Origin: LMUY01 sp964242215
Lineage (GTDB): Bacteria; Pseudomonadota; Alphaproteobacteria; Acetobacterales; Acetobacteraceae
Assembly: GCA_964242215.1 (NCBI GenBank)
Contig: CAXTCJ010000006.1
Location: forward strand, 1-64,000
Reading direction: 5' to 3'
DNA: 64,000 nucleotides
Under the pieces are notes generated by a model, which was given only the letters and a program-made list of their open reading frames with translations, was not told where the DNA came from and did no database searches. The position numbers and the translations under genes were made by a program. Positions 17,882-26,165 of the stretch are shown here, piece after piece (the stretch's first letter is position 1; the number at the start of each line of letters is the position of its first letter).

Positions 17882-18823
17882 ATGAAACGCGCCCTGCTCC
17901 TCGCAGTCGCCGCCGTCGGGTGCGCCTCGACGGCCGCCCGCTCCGAAACGATCACCTACGTCCAGGGCGTCACCGGAAACCCGTTCTATACCTCCGTCGC
18001 GTGCGGTGGCGCCGAAGCCGCGAAGAAACTCGGCATCAAGTTCGACAGCCAGGGCCCACAGCAATACCAGCCCGCCCTGCAGATGCGCGTGCTCGACGCC
18101 GTCATCGCTTCGAGGCCCGACGGCATCCTATTCACCGCCGACGACCCGGTGGCGCTGACACCGACCCTGCTGCAGGCGAAGGCGATGGGGATCAAGATCA
18201 TGTCCATCGACGGCGACGTGAAGGACATGTCGGTCGCCGTTGCCAACCTCCAGTCGAACAACACCGAAGGCGGCAGGCTGGCTGGACAGCGTTTGGCGGA
18301 ATTGATCGGCGACAAGGGCGAGGTGATGGCGTTGATGAACTCGCCTGCCGCAAACGTTGCTCAGCAGCGCCTCATGGGTTTCCAGGAGGAGATCGCGAAG
18401 CACCCGAACATCACCTTCCTGGGCGTGCAGTACAGCAACAACCAAACGGCGAAGGCGGCCTCGATCATCACGTCCACGGTTGCGGCTCACCCCGATCTTG
18501 CCGGCGTGTTCACGATCACGACGAACAACACCGAAGGTGCTGCGACCGGAATCCGCGAAGCCCAACGTGAGGGCAAGATCAAGATCGTCGGCTTCGATAC
18601 GTCGGACCCGATCGTACAGGACATCCGCACCGGCATTGTTTCGGCGGACGTGGTGCAGTTCCCCTACGGGATCGGGATGGAGGCCGTTGCGATGATGCAC
18701 GACGCGATCGCCGGCAAGCCGGTCGAGCGCCAGGTGCAAACGCCATTCGTCATCGCGACGCCGGAGAACGTCGACACACCCGAGGTCCAGAAGTTTATCT
18801 ACAAGACGCACTGCCCGGAGTAG
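17882..18823 (+). CDS. Sugar ABC transporter substrate-binding protein, RbsB-like
   Basis: A 313-residue exported binding protein (signal about 1-21, cut after AARS). Family features are 'GNPFYTSVACGG', 'ASRPDGILFTADDP', 'GIKIMSIDGDV' and 'IVGFDTSDPIVQDIRTG'. AAGGAAACGCC precedes the ATG. It is the last gene of the second importer. It is only distantly like the XylF-type protein at 9779, so the two importers probably take different but related ligands. Confidence 0.9.
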   Translation: MKRALLLAVAAVGCASTAARSETITYVQGVTGNPFYTSVACGGAEAAKKLGIKFDSQGPQQYQPALQMRVLDAVIASRPDGILFTADDPVALTPTLLQAKAMGIKIMSIDGDVKDMSVAVANLQSNNTEGGRLAGQRLAELIGDKGEVMALMNSPAANVAQQRLMGFQEEIAKHPNITFLGVQYSNNQTAKAASIITSTVAAHPDLAGVFTITTNNTEGAATGIREAQREGKIKIVGFDTSDPIVQDIRTGIVSADVVQFPYGIGMEAVAMMHDAIAGKPVERQVQTPFVIATPENVDTPEVQKFIYKTHCPE

Positions 18824-18863
18824 GGCAGCGATCGCAGTCGGATGACAGCTCTGTCGTGAGCGG

Positions 18864-19838
18864 TCAGAGCCGGTGAGCCAAGATCTGCTTCCAGATCGAG
18901 ACTTCGTCAGTCACCAGCCACTCGGCGATCACCCGCCCGCCCACCATCTGCGCATGGCTCAGACCCATGACGTAGACGGGCGCACCGCTCGGCGGGCCGA
19001 AATGGCCGAAGCCCGTATGAGTACCGCGCAAGGACCAGCGCAAAGCGATGCGCACGGCCTGCCCCGGCTCGCGGTTCACAATGGCGCTGTCGATCGTCAG
19101 CGTGGCATCCGGGAAGGCGGCGAGATAGCCGAGATAGAAGCGGTCGATGTCGTCATGGCCATGGAAGCTGTCGCCGCCCGGCGCTTGCAGGCAGGCGCCA
19201 TGGAAGTAGAGGTCCCGGATCGCCGCCGTTTCCTTGTCCTGCCATAGCCGGCGATAACCGCTCATGTAGGCGTCGACATCCGCACCCGCCTGGATTTCGG
19301 GACGGTAACGGCCGGGCAGATCGTGCTCGGGGAGGAAGAACGCCGGCTGACCCGTCGTGCGCATGTCGTGCTCGAGCATCTGCTGGGCCAGTTCCGCGGG
19401 CGTCAACCCGAGGCAGCGCGCAAACGCGGCCTGATCGCGCACCAGCCACTCCTCGGTCACTACCTGATCGACCACCCAGCAATCGGCGATGATCCGCGTG
19501 CGCAAGAGCCGCCCCGTGGCGCGGCCATAGCTTCCGTCCCCCTGATGGCGCATGACGGAGATCAGTCGATGCGACGAGAGGAACGTGCCATCGGGGTAGC
19601 CGGTCCAGATGACATCCTCGCCCACCAGTTGCCGATCGGGGAACTGGTGCAGCGTCTGCAGGGTCTGCGCCTTGACGCCGGTATTGTCGGCGGTCAGCCC
19701 GGTCGCCGCACGGACGAGGCATTGCGGCGCGTAATATTTGTCGAGCTTGCCGCCGATACCGCGGTCTTCCCAGATCTCGCGCGTAATGCCGTAGATAAAC
19801 TCCGGAACGTTGGCGTAGTCGCCGACAGCGGGGGTCAT
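18864..19838 (-). CDS. Tandem SnoaL/NTF2-like protein C
   Basis: A 324-residue two-domain SnoaL-like protein, third of the family here. The first half has 'REIWEDRGIGG...KYYAP', 'TGRLLRTRIIADC' and VTEEWLVRDQ; the second has 'GYRRLWQDKE', 'GPPSGAPVYVMG' and VIAEWLVTDE. The ATG at 19838 overlaps the stop of the bicupin gene (ATGA), so the two are made together; an upstream in-frame start would lie deep inside the bicupin gene. The operon is preceded by a LacI-type operator. The reaction is unknown. Confidence 0.83.
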   Translation of the reverse strand: MTPAVGDYANVPEFIYGITREIWEDRGIGGKLDKYYAPQCLVRAATGLTADNTGVKAQTLQTLHQFPDRQLVGEDVIWTGYPDGTFLSSHRLISVMRHQGDGSYGRATGRLLRTRIIADCWVVDQVVTEEWLVRDQAAFARCLGLTPAELAQQMLEHDMRTTGQPAFFLPEHDLPGRYRPEIQAGADVDAYMSGYRRLWQDKETAAIRDLYFHGACLQAPGGDSFHGHDDIDRFYLGYLAAFPDATLTIDSAIVNREPGQAVRIALRWSLRGTHTGFGHFGPPSGAPVYVMGLSHAQMVGGRVIAEWLVTDEVSIWKQILAHRL

Positions 19839-21007
19839 TCGGCAGCGAACGCGAGCATTTGCCCCATCACCGTCGTTCGCGTCGGCGGCGGCAGCAGATC
19901 GAGCGGCGCAATATAGCCGTTGTGATCGATGCACACGCCCGCAGCCAACGCCGCCTGCACGATGTCGGCTGACCAGACCGGCCGTTTGCGGTGATCGCCG
20001 CTAGTGATGAGCGCGACCTCGACCGGCGTATCTCCGCTAGCGACATAGCGCCGCCACGTGTCCCCGGGCGTCGAGAAACACTCGCCGGTCGCGACGGGCA
20101 GGCGCACTTCGTGGCCAGGTTCGTTCAATACCACCTCTAGCCCGCCCGCAAACACGATCGCCACCTGCTTCTCGGCCAGCAGATGCCGGCCTACCTCGTT
20201 GCCGGGCTGCAGGCGCAGCCACTCGATCGAGAAGCCGTGCGGGTTGCCGATGGGCGCCACCTGGCTGCTGTCCTCGGTCATTCCGTGGCCGATTACCGGC
20301 GCCAACTCGCTCGCATGGCCCGGAATGCGCGAGTCGAGCAGCGCGCGGGGGGACCAGCCGCGCTGTGCCGCCGGCACGGTGTGCTTGCGCATGTCGTCAA
20401 CCGTGTAGCGCGGGAGTGTCGCGATTTGGGCTTGCGTCAACGGCGGCATCAACGTGTCCGCATCCGGCTGCGGCAGGCCTGCATCGGTATCCACCAGCAT
20501 GTTGTCGCGCGTGAGGAACAGCCCGTATTCGGCGGCCGTGCGCAGGATCGACGGATGCCAGATGATCCCACCCGTGTCGTCGCCGCCCAGCGCGGTGAAG
20601 ATCCAGCCATCCATGTCGCCGGTGTTGGTAAAGCCGCGGAAGATCCAAGTCGGGACGGAGACGACATCGCCGGGACCGCCAACGATCTCGCCGTCCTTGC
20701 CGTCCGCACCCCAGCGGAACGTCCACGTTCCGCGCTGGATGATGAACACTTCGGCGGTGAAGTGGACGTGCAGGTTGTTGACTGTCTGCGGCGGCATGGC
20801 CGCGACACCCAGGCTGAAGCCGTGCGGCTCCGTGAGGTTGACCACTTGGTCGCGCGACTGCGTCACCCCCGCACCGATCAGCGAGTAGTTCTCCTTGCGC
20901 TCGGAGCCCGGCATCTTGCAGTCGATGAACGCCATCTTGCACGCGACCATCTCCGCGCGGGGGATGAGGCGCGCCCGCGCCTCGTCTTGCGTCAGCGTCT
21001 TTGCCAC
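19835..21007 (-). CDS. Bicupin protein
   Basis: A 390-residue protein with two cupin barrels (about 55-150 and 270-365). The first keeps cupin motif 1 as His80-Val-His82...Glu86...Gly93. The usual motif-2 His is replaced by Arg124 (PTWIFRGF), leaving a two-His/one-Glu set. The second barrel has lost the metal ligands. Such bicupins include isomerases, dioxygenases and lyases of sugar acids and aromatics; no specific activity can be assigned. The GTG at 21007 has an excellent GGGAGGAG 5 nt upstream. It is translationally coupled to SnoaL protein C, and its promoter holds operator copy 2. Confidence 0.8.
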   Translation of the reverse strand: MAKTLTQDEARARLIPRAEMVACKMAFIDCKMPGSERKENYSLIGAGVTQSRDQVVNLTEPHGFSLGVAAMPPQTVNNLHVHFTAEVFIIQRGTWTFRWGADGKDGEIVGGPGDVVSVPTWIFRGFTNTGDMDGWIFTALGGDDTGGIIWHPSILRTAAEYGLFLTRDNMLVDTDAGLPQPDADTLMPPLTQAQIATLPRYTVDDMRKHTVPAAQRGWSPRALLDSRIPGHASELAPVIGHGMTEDSSQVAPIGNPHGFSIEWLRLQPGNEVGRHLLAEKQVAIVFAGGLEVVLNEPGHEVRLPVATGECFSTPGDTWRRYVASGDTPVEVALITSGDHRKRPVWSADIVQAALAAGVCIDHNGYIAPLDLLPPPTRTTVMGQMLAFAAE

Positions 21008-21035
21008 GATCGCTCCTCCCGGCGCACAGCGCCTG

Positions 21036-21049
21036 TGCATTCGAATGCA
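21036..21049. promoter_or_regulatory. LacI-type operator, copy 2
   Basis: TGCATTCGAATGCA is a perfect 14-bp palindrome identical to the core of the site at 15943-15958. It lies 28-42 nt before the bicupin GTG and begins 3 bp downstream of the -10 element, so a bound repressor would cover the transcription start. Confidence 0.78.
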
Positions 21050-21052
21050 TGA

Positions 21053-21081
21053 ACCATAAGTCCGGTTGGCTCGCTTGTCCA
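21053..21081 (-). promoter_or_regulatory. Sigma-70-type promoter of bicupin operon
   Basis: On the minus strand, TGGACA (21081-21076, 5 of 6 to TTGACA) and TATGGT (21058-21053, 4 of 6 to TATAAT) are separated by exactly 17 bp. The position fits transcription of the bicupin-SnoaL pair, with operator copy 2 overlapping the start point. Confidence 0.55.
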
Positions 21082-21181
21082 CGGTGCGAACGTGATCCGG
21101 CGTGGATCAGGATACCGGTCGCATGGATCCGAGCCAGTGCTGGTGCAGGTCGACCGCCTTAGGCATCCGCAAAGCGCTTCA

Positions 21182-22294
21182 TCATGCCACGTAGAAGAAC
21201 GCCAGACCGAGCAGAACGTAGACGCCGATCAGCAATACGCCCTCGAACCAAGTCGTCTCTCCGTCGGCCGCAATCGCGTTCACGATGAACGTCGACCCGG
21301 CGATCGCGAACAGGTCGAGAGGATTATCGAACACCAGGGTCATCGGCCGCCCGATCGCCCAGGACAACAGCACCAGCACCGGTGCCACGACCAGGGCAAC
21401 CTGAATGGTGGAGCCGATGCAGATGCTCAACACCAGCCCCATCTTGTCCTGCCGAGCGAAGTATGCGGCGGCGAACAGGTCCGAGGCAGTACCGACCACG
21501 GCCAGCACGATCACCCCGAGGAAGATGGTCGACAGCCCCAACGCGCCTGCCGTGGCCTCCAACGCGCCCGATACGAGTTCAGCCTCCAGTGCGATGGCGG
21601 CCGTGGCGGCAACCAGCACGCTCAGCGCCAACCAGAGCGGCCAGCCGCCGCCCCCGCGTTCCTCGTCGGATGCGAAGGCGTCGCGGTGGGTCACCAGGGT
21701 GTAGAGCAGGTTGGCCACGTAGAGCGCCAGCATCACGATCGACACGCCGATGCTGAGCGACTCATCCGAAACGGGAAGGTGCTGGCGCCCGCCGACCGTG
21801 CGCTCCGTCAGGCTGAACACCGCAGGAAGCAATAGTGCGATGACCACCAGCATAAGCATGGAGGACAGCAGCCCGGCACGCTCCCGCTTGAACCGTTGAC
21901 CCTCCCGGCCGATCCCACCAACCACGATCGCCAGGCCGAGGCCGAGAAGACTGGTGCCTAAAATAGACCCGGTGAGTTGCGCGCGGACAACGTCCGCGTT
22001 GCCGTTCATCAGCACGAACACGGCCAATATGATCTCGGCGATGCTGCCGAAGGTGACGCTTAGCAAGCCACCGATCGCGGAACCGACATGGCCGGCCAGT
22101 TGCTCGACAGCACGGCGCACCCAGTCGGCGAGCACGGCCACCCCGGCGGCCCCTACCAAGAACACCCAGGCTGGCGGGGCGGCGACGACATAGGCCAGCA
22201 CGGGTGCAATCGGCACCACCGCAAGCAGTGCGAGCGGGACCTTCTGCTGCGCGAGCATCCCGCCCAGTGTCATAGCCTCAGGGCTGCGTGCCAC
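21182..22294 (-). CDS. Calcium:cation antiporter, CAX-like
   Basis: A 370-residue membrane protein of the Ca2+:cation antiporter superfamily with about 10-11 hydrophobic segments and two related halves. The alpha repeats are recognisable but altered: 'TFGSIAEIILA' where CAX proteins have GNAxE, and 'VGTASDLFAA' where they have GNAAEH. The GTG at 22294 is chosen because AAGGAG (22306-22301) lies 6 nt before it; this overlaps the end of the upstream antiporter gene by 17 bp, indicating coupling. It likely exchanges Ca2+ or another cation for protons at the inner membrane, but the altered motifs make the ion uncertain. Confidence 0.83.
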   Translation of the reverse strand: MARSPEAMTLGGMLAQQKVPLALLAVVPIAPVLAYVVAAPPAWVFLVGAAGVAVLADWVRRAVEQLAGHVGSAIGGLLSVTFGSIAEIILAVFVLMNGNADVVRAQLTGSILGTSLLGLGLAIVVGGIGREGQRFKRERAGLLSSMLMLVVIALLLPAVFSLTERTVGGRQHLPVSDESLSIGVSIVMLALYVANLLYTLVTHRDAFASDEERGGGGWPLWLALSVLVAATAAIALEAELVSGALEATAGALGLSTIFLGVIVLAVVGTASDLFAAAYFARQDKMGLVLSICIGSTIQVALVVAPVLVLLSWAIGRPMTLVFDNPLDLFAIAGSTFIVNAIAADGETTWFEGVLLIGVYVLLGLAFFYVA

Positions 22295-23597
22295 GGCGCT
22301 CTCCTTCGTCCGGATCATCATTCGTGGTCGCTGGATGTGTTTTGCCGAACAGCTGCGTCAGCGGAGTACTGGTGACGCCATGCGCAAGGACGGAGGCACC
22401 GATCGCGAGGCTGATCGCCGGCCATAAGGCTGCCGAGCCGGTCTCGTCTTGGATCATCATGGCGTAGAACAGAGCGGCGGCCCCGATGGGACCGAACCAG
22501 CCGGCAAAGGCCGCGCTGCGGAACGATCTCGTCCAGGGCATCAATCGTCCGAGCACGAACCAGGCCGGCATGCGGCGGAGCAGCAGGATACCGACGGCGA
22601 ACGCCACCCCCCACCAGCCGAGCCCGAGCCAGGCGCCCCACGGAATCGCCGCCCCGAACACGATCATCACCGGAAGGTCGAAGAAGCGGCCCAGCGCCTC
22701 GCTGAACCGCTCATGATACTCCTGGACCTCGGCCTTGCTGTGGCTGTTGTTCAGCACGGCGCCGGCGACGAAGGCGGCCAGGATCTCGTCGCCACCTAGC
22801 AGCCGAACCCCGGCCGTGGTCGCAAGGGCCAACGATATGGTCACCGTCAGCAGCGACGCCACGTCGGCATCGGGCCGGCCGCGGGCCCACTCCATGCAGC
22901 GCGCCGTGAACCACCCGGCGGCAACCCCCACCAGCACGGCGCCGCCGATCTCCCACGCGAGCACCCGCCACGCCCATTCCAGCCCCGCCGCTACGGGAGC
23001 GTGTCGCATCAGCAGGATCGGCAGCATGACGAACGGCAGCCCCAGTCCGTCATTGATCCCACTTTCCGCGGTCATGGCATCGCGCAGGCTCGCGGGCACG
23101 GCGCGGCTGGCGAGGCTGCCGGTGAGGATGGGGGCGGACAGCACCGGGTCGGTGGGCGCAATGGCGGCGCCGAGCAGCAGGCTGGGCAGCAACGGGAGCC
23201 CCAGCGTGACGGCCGCCACGGCCGAGCCTGCGCCCCACATCAGCACCATGCCTGGCACCAACGACACCCCCAGTCCGCGCCAGTTGCGGCGCAACCAGTA
23301 AGCAGGCAACCGCATCGCGGCACCGGTGACGGCGATCGCGAGGGTGAGGCGAGCCGCTTCCCGCACGATGGCGGCATCCATGGGGCTGACCGCCGGGTCG
23401 AGGTGCAGCAGCCCGGCGCCGACCGGCCCGATGGCGATCCCGGCTAGAGCGCATGCCAAGGGCTCGGACACCCAGAGCTGCTCGTTGACCACGCCGGATG
23501 TCGCGCCGAGTGCAACGAGCAGACCGAACACACACAGCATCAGCAGCCAGATATCTAACGTCGTCATGCCCGGTGCAGGTATGGCATGGGCGGGCAT
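22278..23597 (-). CDS. CPA1-family Na+(K+)/H+ antiporter
   Basis: A 439-residue inner-membrane protein with about 12 hydrophobic segments. It has the CPA1 ion-site motifs 'APTDPVLSAP' and 'AESGINDGLGLP'. The ATG at 23597 follows a purine-rich GGGGGGACGGCTT; a later ATG at 23564 is also possible. The family exports Na+ or K+ in exchange for H+. It forms a two-gene cation-homeostasis unit with the CAX-like gene, and is divergent from the copper operon. Confidence 0.88.
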   Translation of the reverse strand: MPAHAIPAPGMTTLDIWLLMLCVFGLLVALGATSGVVNEQLWVSEPLACALAGIAIGPVGAGLLHLDPAVSPMDAAIVREAARLTLAIAVTGAAMRLPAYWLRRNWRGLGVSLVPGMVLMWGAGSAVAAVTLGLPLLPSLLLGAAIAPTDPVLSAPILTGSLASRAVPASLRDAMTAESGINDGLGLPFVMLPILLMRHAPVAAGLEWAWRVLAWEIGGAVLVGVAAGWFTARCMEWARGRPDADVASLLTVTISLALATTAGVRLLGGDEILAAFVAGAVLNNSHSKAEVQEYHERFSEALGRFFDLPVMIVFGAAIPWGAWLGLGWWGVAFAVGILLLRRMPAWFVLGRLMPWTRSFRSAAFAGWFGPIGAAALFYAMMIQDETGSAALWPAISLAIGASVLAHGVTSTPLTQLFGKTHPATTNDDPDEGERRGTQP

Positions 23598-23792
23598 AAG
23601 CCGTCCCCCCATTTTGAAGACTAACGCCCCGGACCACCGGCCGGGCGCCCATGTCAAGAACGCCACCGTCGGGACTGCGCTATCCCGCCGCAAGTGGTCG
23701 CGTACGAGGCGGTCTAGCGACATTTCCACAGGGACTGAAGCTGTGGGTCGGCGGGACGCTTGTCGTTTTACCCGGGCGTGCTACGAGCGGGT

Positions 23793-24203
23793 ATGTTCTC
23801 GTGGCGACGCCATCGACGGCGCCCGGCCGGTGTTCCGGGCTTGCTGATTGCCCTGTTGGCGATCGCCAGCCAGCTTGCGCTGGGTGCTATCGTGCTGCCG
23901 GACGAAGCGTCGGCACGGGAACAGTCGGTCGCGGCCTTGGATACGCTCAGCATCCTCTGTAACTCCGCCACACCGACGGCACCGGACGGTGCACCAAGGC
24001 AGCACCGGCACAGCTCAGACTGCGCCCTCTGTCCACTCGCCGTTGCGTTGGCCATGCCAGCGGTCGTGCTCGCCTCCGGGCCTGCCTTGCCGCCGCCGTC
24101 GAGCCACGCGGCCGATCGGGCTGCGTTGCCACCGCCAGCGCGCGGACCACCTGCCCAGCCGCGCCTTACCCCGCCCTCGCGAGGTCCTCCCGTCCTAAGC
24201 TGA
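23793..24203 (+). CDS. DUF2946-like exported protein
   Basis: A 136-residue protein with an N-terminal basic/hydrophobic segment (about 13-35), a CALC motif (Cys-x-x-Cys, about residues 76-79) following a His pair, a second hydrophobic stretch, and a Pro-rich tail ending with repeated 'RGPP'. The CxxC plus RGPP tail is typical of DUF2946 proteins, often encoded near metal and cytochrome-oxidase assembly genes. It is first in the copper gene cluster. The ATG at 23793 is chosen; a TTG 33 nt upstream is possible. Confidence 0.6.
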   Translation: MFSWRRHRRRPAGVPGLLIALLAIASQLALGAIVLPDEASAREQSVAALDTLSILCNSATPTAPDGAPRQHRHSSDCALCPLAVALAMPAVVLASGPALPPPSSHAADRAALPPPARGPPAQPRLTPPSRGPPVLS

Positions 24204-24270
24204 GAATGTTTTCGCACCGACGATCTAGTGATCGCCGGTTTTGCTGCATCTCCGCCAAGGATCATTCCTC

Positions 24271-25248
24271 ATGCGCACGACGCGCTCCGCCACCTTGATG
24301 GCGGCCACCGCCTTGCTTGCCAGCCACGCCCTCCACGCCAGCGCCCATGTCATCGCCGGCAATCGCGTGTTCCCCGTCACCCTTACCATCGACGATCCCG
24401 GCGTTTCGGACGAGGTGTCGATCCCGGCCTTCACCTACAGCCGCAGCGGTGCGGATGGCGGCACGGGGCCGGGCCACGAATTCGATTTCGGCTTCGAGTA
24501 CGACAAGACGATCACCGACAACACGGCACTGATCTTCAACGACGGCTACGACGTCCACCAGACGAACGGATCCAAGACGCAGGCCGGCTTCGAGAACCTC
24601 TACATCACCGGCAAGTGGCAGGCCTACACCAACGCGGCGCACGAGTTCGTCGCCTCGCTCGGCATCATCCGCGAGATCGGCGGCACCGGCACCACTCATA
24701 CCGGGGGCGACCGCTACGGTTCCACCGCGCCGACCGGCTATTTCGGCAAAGGACTGGGCGACCTGCCAATTGGCTTGTTCCGCCCGCTCGCGATCACCGG
24801 TGAGCTGAGCTACGTCATCGCCGACCACAAGCTGAAGCAGTATCAGCAAGCGTCCGCCAGTTCGGCGTCGTCGCCGTTCGATACCGGCATCGCCTCGCAG
24901 TTCAACAACGGCAACAACAACGCCTGGTCGGGCGGCTTGTCGGTGCAGTACAGCCTGCCTTACCTGCAGTCGCAGGTGAAGGACATCGGGCTGCCGAGCT
25001 TCGTGGGTGATCTCATCCCCGTGGTCGAGGTCACCTGGTCGTCCCCGGCGGGCAGCCCCAGTTCGCAGGCCACGACGTGGACGGTGGCGCCGGGCGTCAT
25101 CTATCTCGCCCAGTGGGGTGAGATCGGCCTCGAGGCCTTGATCCCGGCCAACAAGGCGGCCGGCACGAACGTGGGGGCCGTGGCGCTGGTCCACTTCTTC
25201 CTCGACGACTTGATGCCAACCTCTCTCGGAAAGCCAATTTTCCAATGA
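24271..25248 (+). CDS. Exported beta-rich (probable outer-membrane) protein
   Basis: A 325-residue protein with a signal peptide (about 1-25, cut near HASA-HV). The rest is rich in alternating polar/hydrophobic residues, Gly, Tyr, Thr and Asn, with no transmembrane helix, as in outer-membrane beta-barrels or large periplasmic beta proteins. I do not recognise the family. Its stop overlaps the start of the PCuAC gene (ATGA), so it belongs to the copper operon. A role in copper passage or binding is possible but unproven. Confidence 0.72.
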   Translation: MRTTRSATLMAATALLASHALHASAHVIAGNRVFPVTLTIDDPGVSDEVSIPAFTYSRSGADGGTGPGHEFDFGFEYDKTITDNTALIFNDGYDVHQTNGSKTQAGFENLYITGKWQAYTNAAHEFVASLGIIREIGGTGTTHTGGDRYGSTAPTGYFGKGLGDLPIGLFRPLAITGELSYVIADHKLKQYQQASASSASSPFDTGIASQFNNGNNNAWSGGLSVQYSLPYLQSQVKDIGLPSFVGDLIPVVEVTWSSPAGSPSSQATTWTVAPGVIYLAQWGEIGLEALIPANKAAGTNVGAVALVHFFLDDLMPTSLGKPIFQ

Positions 25249-25736
25249 AGATAGTTGTCGGCGTGCTGACCGCCACGCTCCTGACCGCCCCCTGTTTCGC
25301 TCAGCAACCTGCGCCCGTGATGGCGCAGGACGCCTGGGCCCGAGCGACGACGCCAGGCGTCTCCACGGGTGGCGTCTACGTCACTTTGACCAGCCCGGCC
25401 GGCGACAAGCTGGTTGCGGTCTCGAGCCCGAACGCCGCGAAGGCGGACGTGCATGAGATGCGCATGGAGGGAACCATCATGCGCATGCGGGCGGTGCCAG
25501 ACGGCCTTGACCTCCCGGCGGGCAAAGCCGTTTCGCTGACGCCGAGCGGCTACCACATCATGCTGGACGGGCTGAAGGCACCTTTGCGGCAGGGCACGGT
25601 GGTCCAGGTGCATCTGGTGTTCCAGAAGGCTCCGCCGATCGACGTTCAGGCTCCGGTGGGGTCAATCGGCGCCGCCGGGCCGGCTGGTTCACAGGCGAGC
25701 CAACCCGCGATGCCCGGCATGAGCATGTCCAAGTGA
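25245..25736 (+). CDS. Periplasmic copper chaperone PCuAC
   Basis: A 163-residue exported protein (signal about 1-19) of the PCuAC/DUF461 family. The Cu(I) motif is visible as His70-Glu-Met72, Met79/Met81 and His104-Ile-Met106. A Met/Gln-rich tail ends with 'PGMSMSK', which may add copper ligands. PCuAC delivers Cu(I) to cytochrome oxidase, together with SCO1. It is translationally coupled to the upstream beta-rich protein. Confidence 0.93.
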   Translation: MKIVVGVLTATLLTAPCFAQQPAPVMAQDAWARATTPGVSTGGVYVTLTSPAGDKLVAVSSPNAAKADVHEMRMEGTIMRMRAVPDGLDLPAGKAVSLTPSGYHIMLDGLKAPLRQGTVVQVHLVFQKAPPIDVQAPVGSIGAAGPAGSQASQPAMPGMSMSK

Positions 25737-25792
25737 TGGACGGCGTTCATACCAACCGCGCTCTTCCGCCACGACTGAAGCGAGTTTATTCC

Positions 25793-26152
25793 ATGAAGCA
25801 AGGTCTTCTCTGCCTCACCATTGCTGGTCTCGCGCTGTGCGCCGGCCAGGCTTCGGCCCACGCCTTTCTCAAGACGGCGATTCCTGCGGTTGGCAGCACG
25901 GTCCAGCAGCCGCCGACCCAGGTGGTGATCGACTTTACCGAGGGGGTCGAGCCCAAGTTCAGCACGATCACGGTGCAAGACGCATCGGGGGCTGCCATGG
26001 GCGCGGGCGACGTCAAACTGCAGGGCGACAACACGCACCTGGCACTTGGGCTGAAGCCGTTGCAGGCCGGGACGTACAAGGTGATCTGGCACGCCACGGC
26101 GGTCGACACGCACAAGACCGAAGGCAACTTCACCTTCACGGTCAAACCGTAG
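25793..26152 (+). CDS. copC: Copper-resistance/uptake protein CopC
   Basis: A 119-residue periplasmic protein of the CopC/YobA family (standard length). Signal cleavage after 'GQASA' would leave His23 as the mature N-terminus, which is a Cu(II) ligand in CopC. The C-terminal 'His-Ala-Thr-Ala-Val-Asp-Thr-His-Lys' provides the Asp and His ligands. It lies 13 bp upstream of the copD-like gene, its usual partner. Confidence 0.93.
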   Translation: MKQGLLCLTIAGLALCAGQASAHAFLKTAIPAVGSTVQQPPTQVVIDFTEGVEPKFSTITVQDASGAAMGAGDVKLQGDNTHLALGLKPLQAGTYKVIWHATAVDTHKTEGNFTFTVKP

Positions 26153-26165
26153 CAGGGGCAGGGCG

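Noticed and set aside
18848..18870. Bidirectional terminator GCTCTG...CAGAGC between convergent genes
   Set aside because: Only a 6-bp stem with an 11-nt loop and no U-run; it also overlaps a stop codon.
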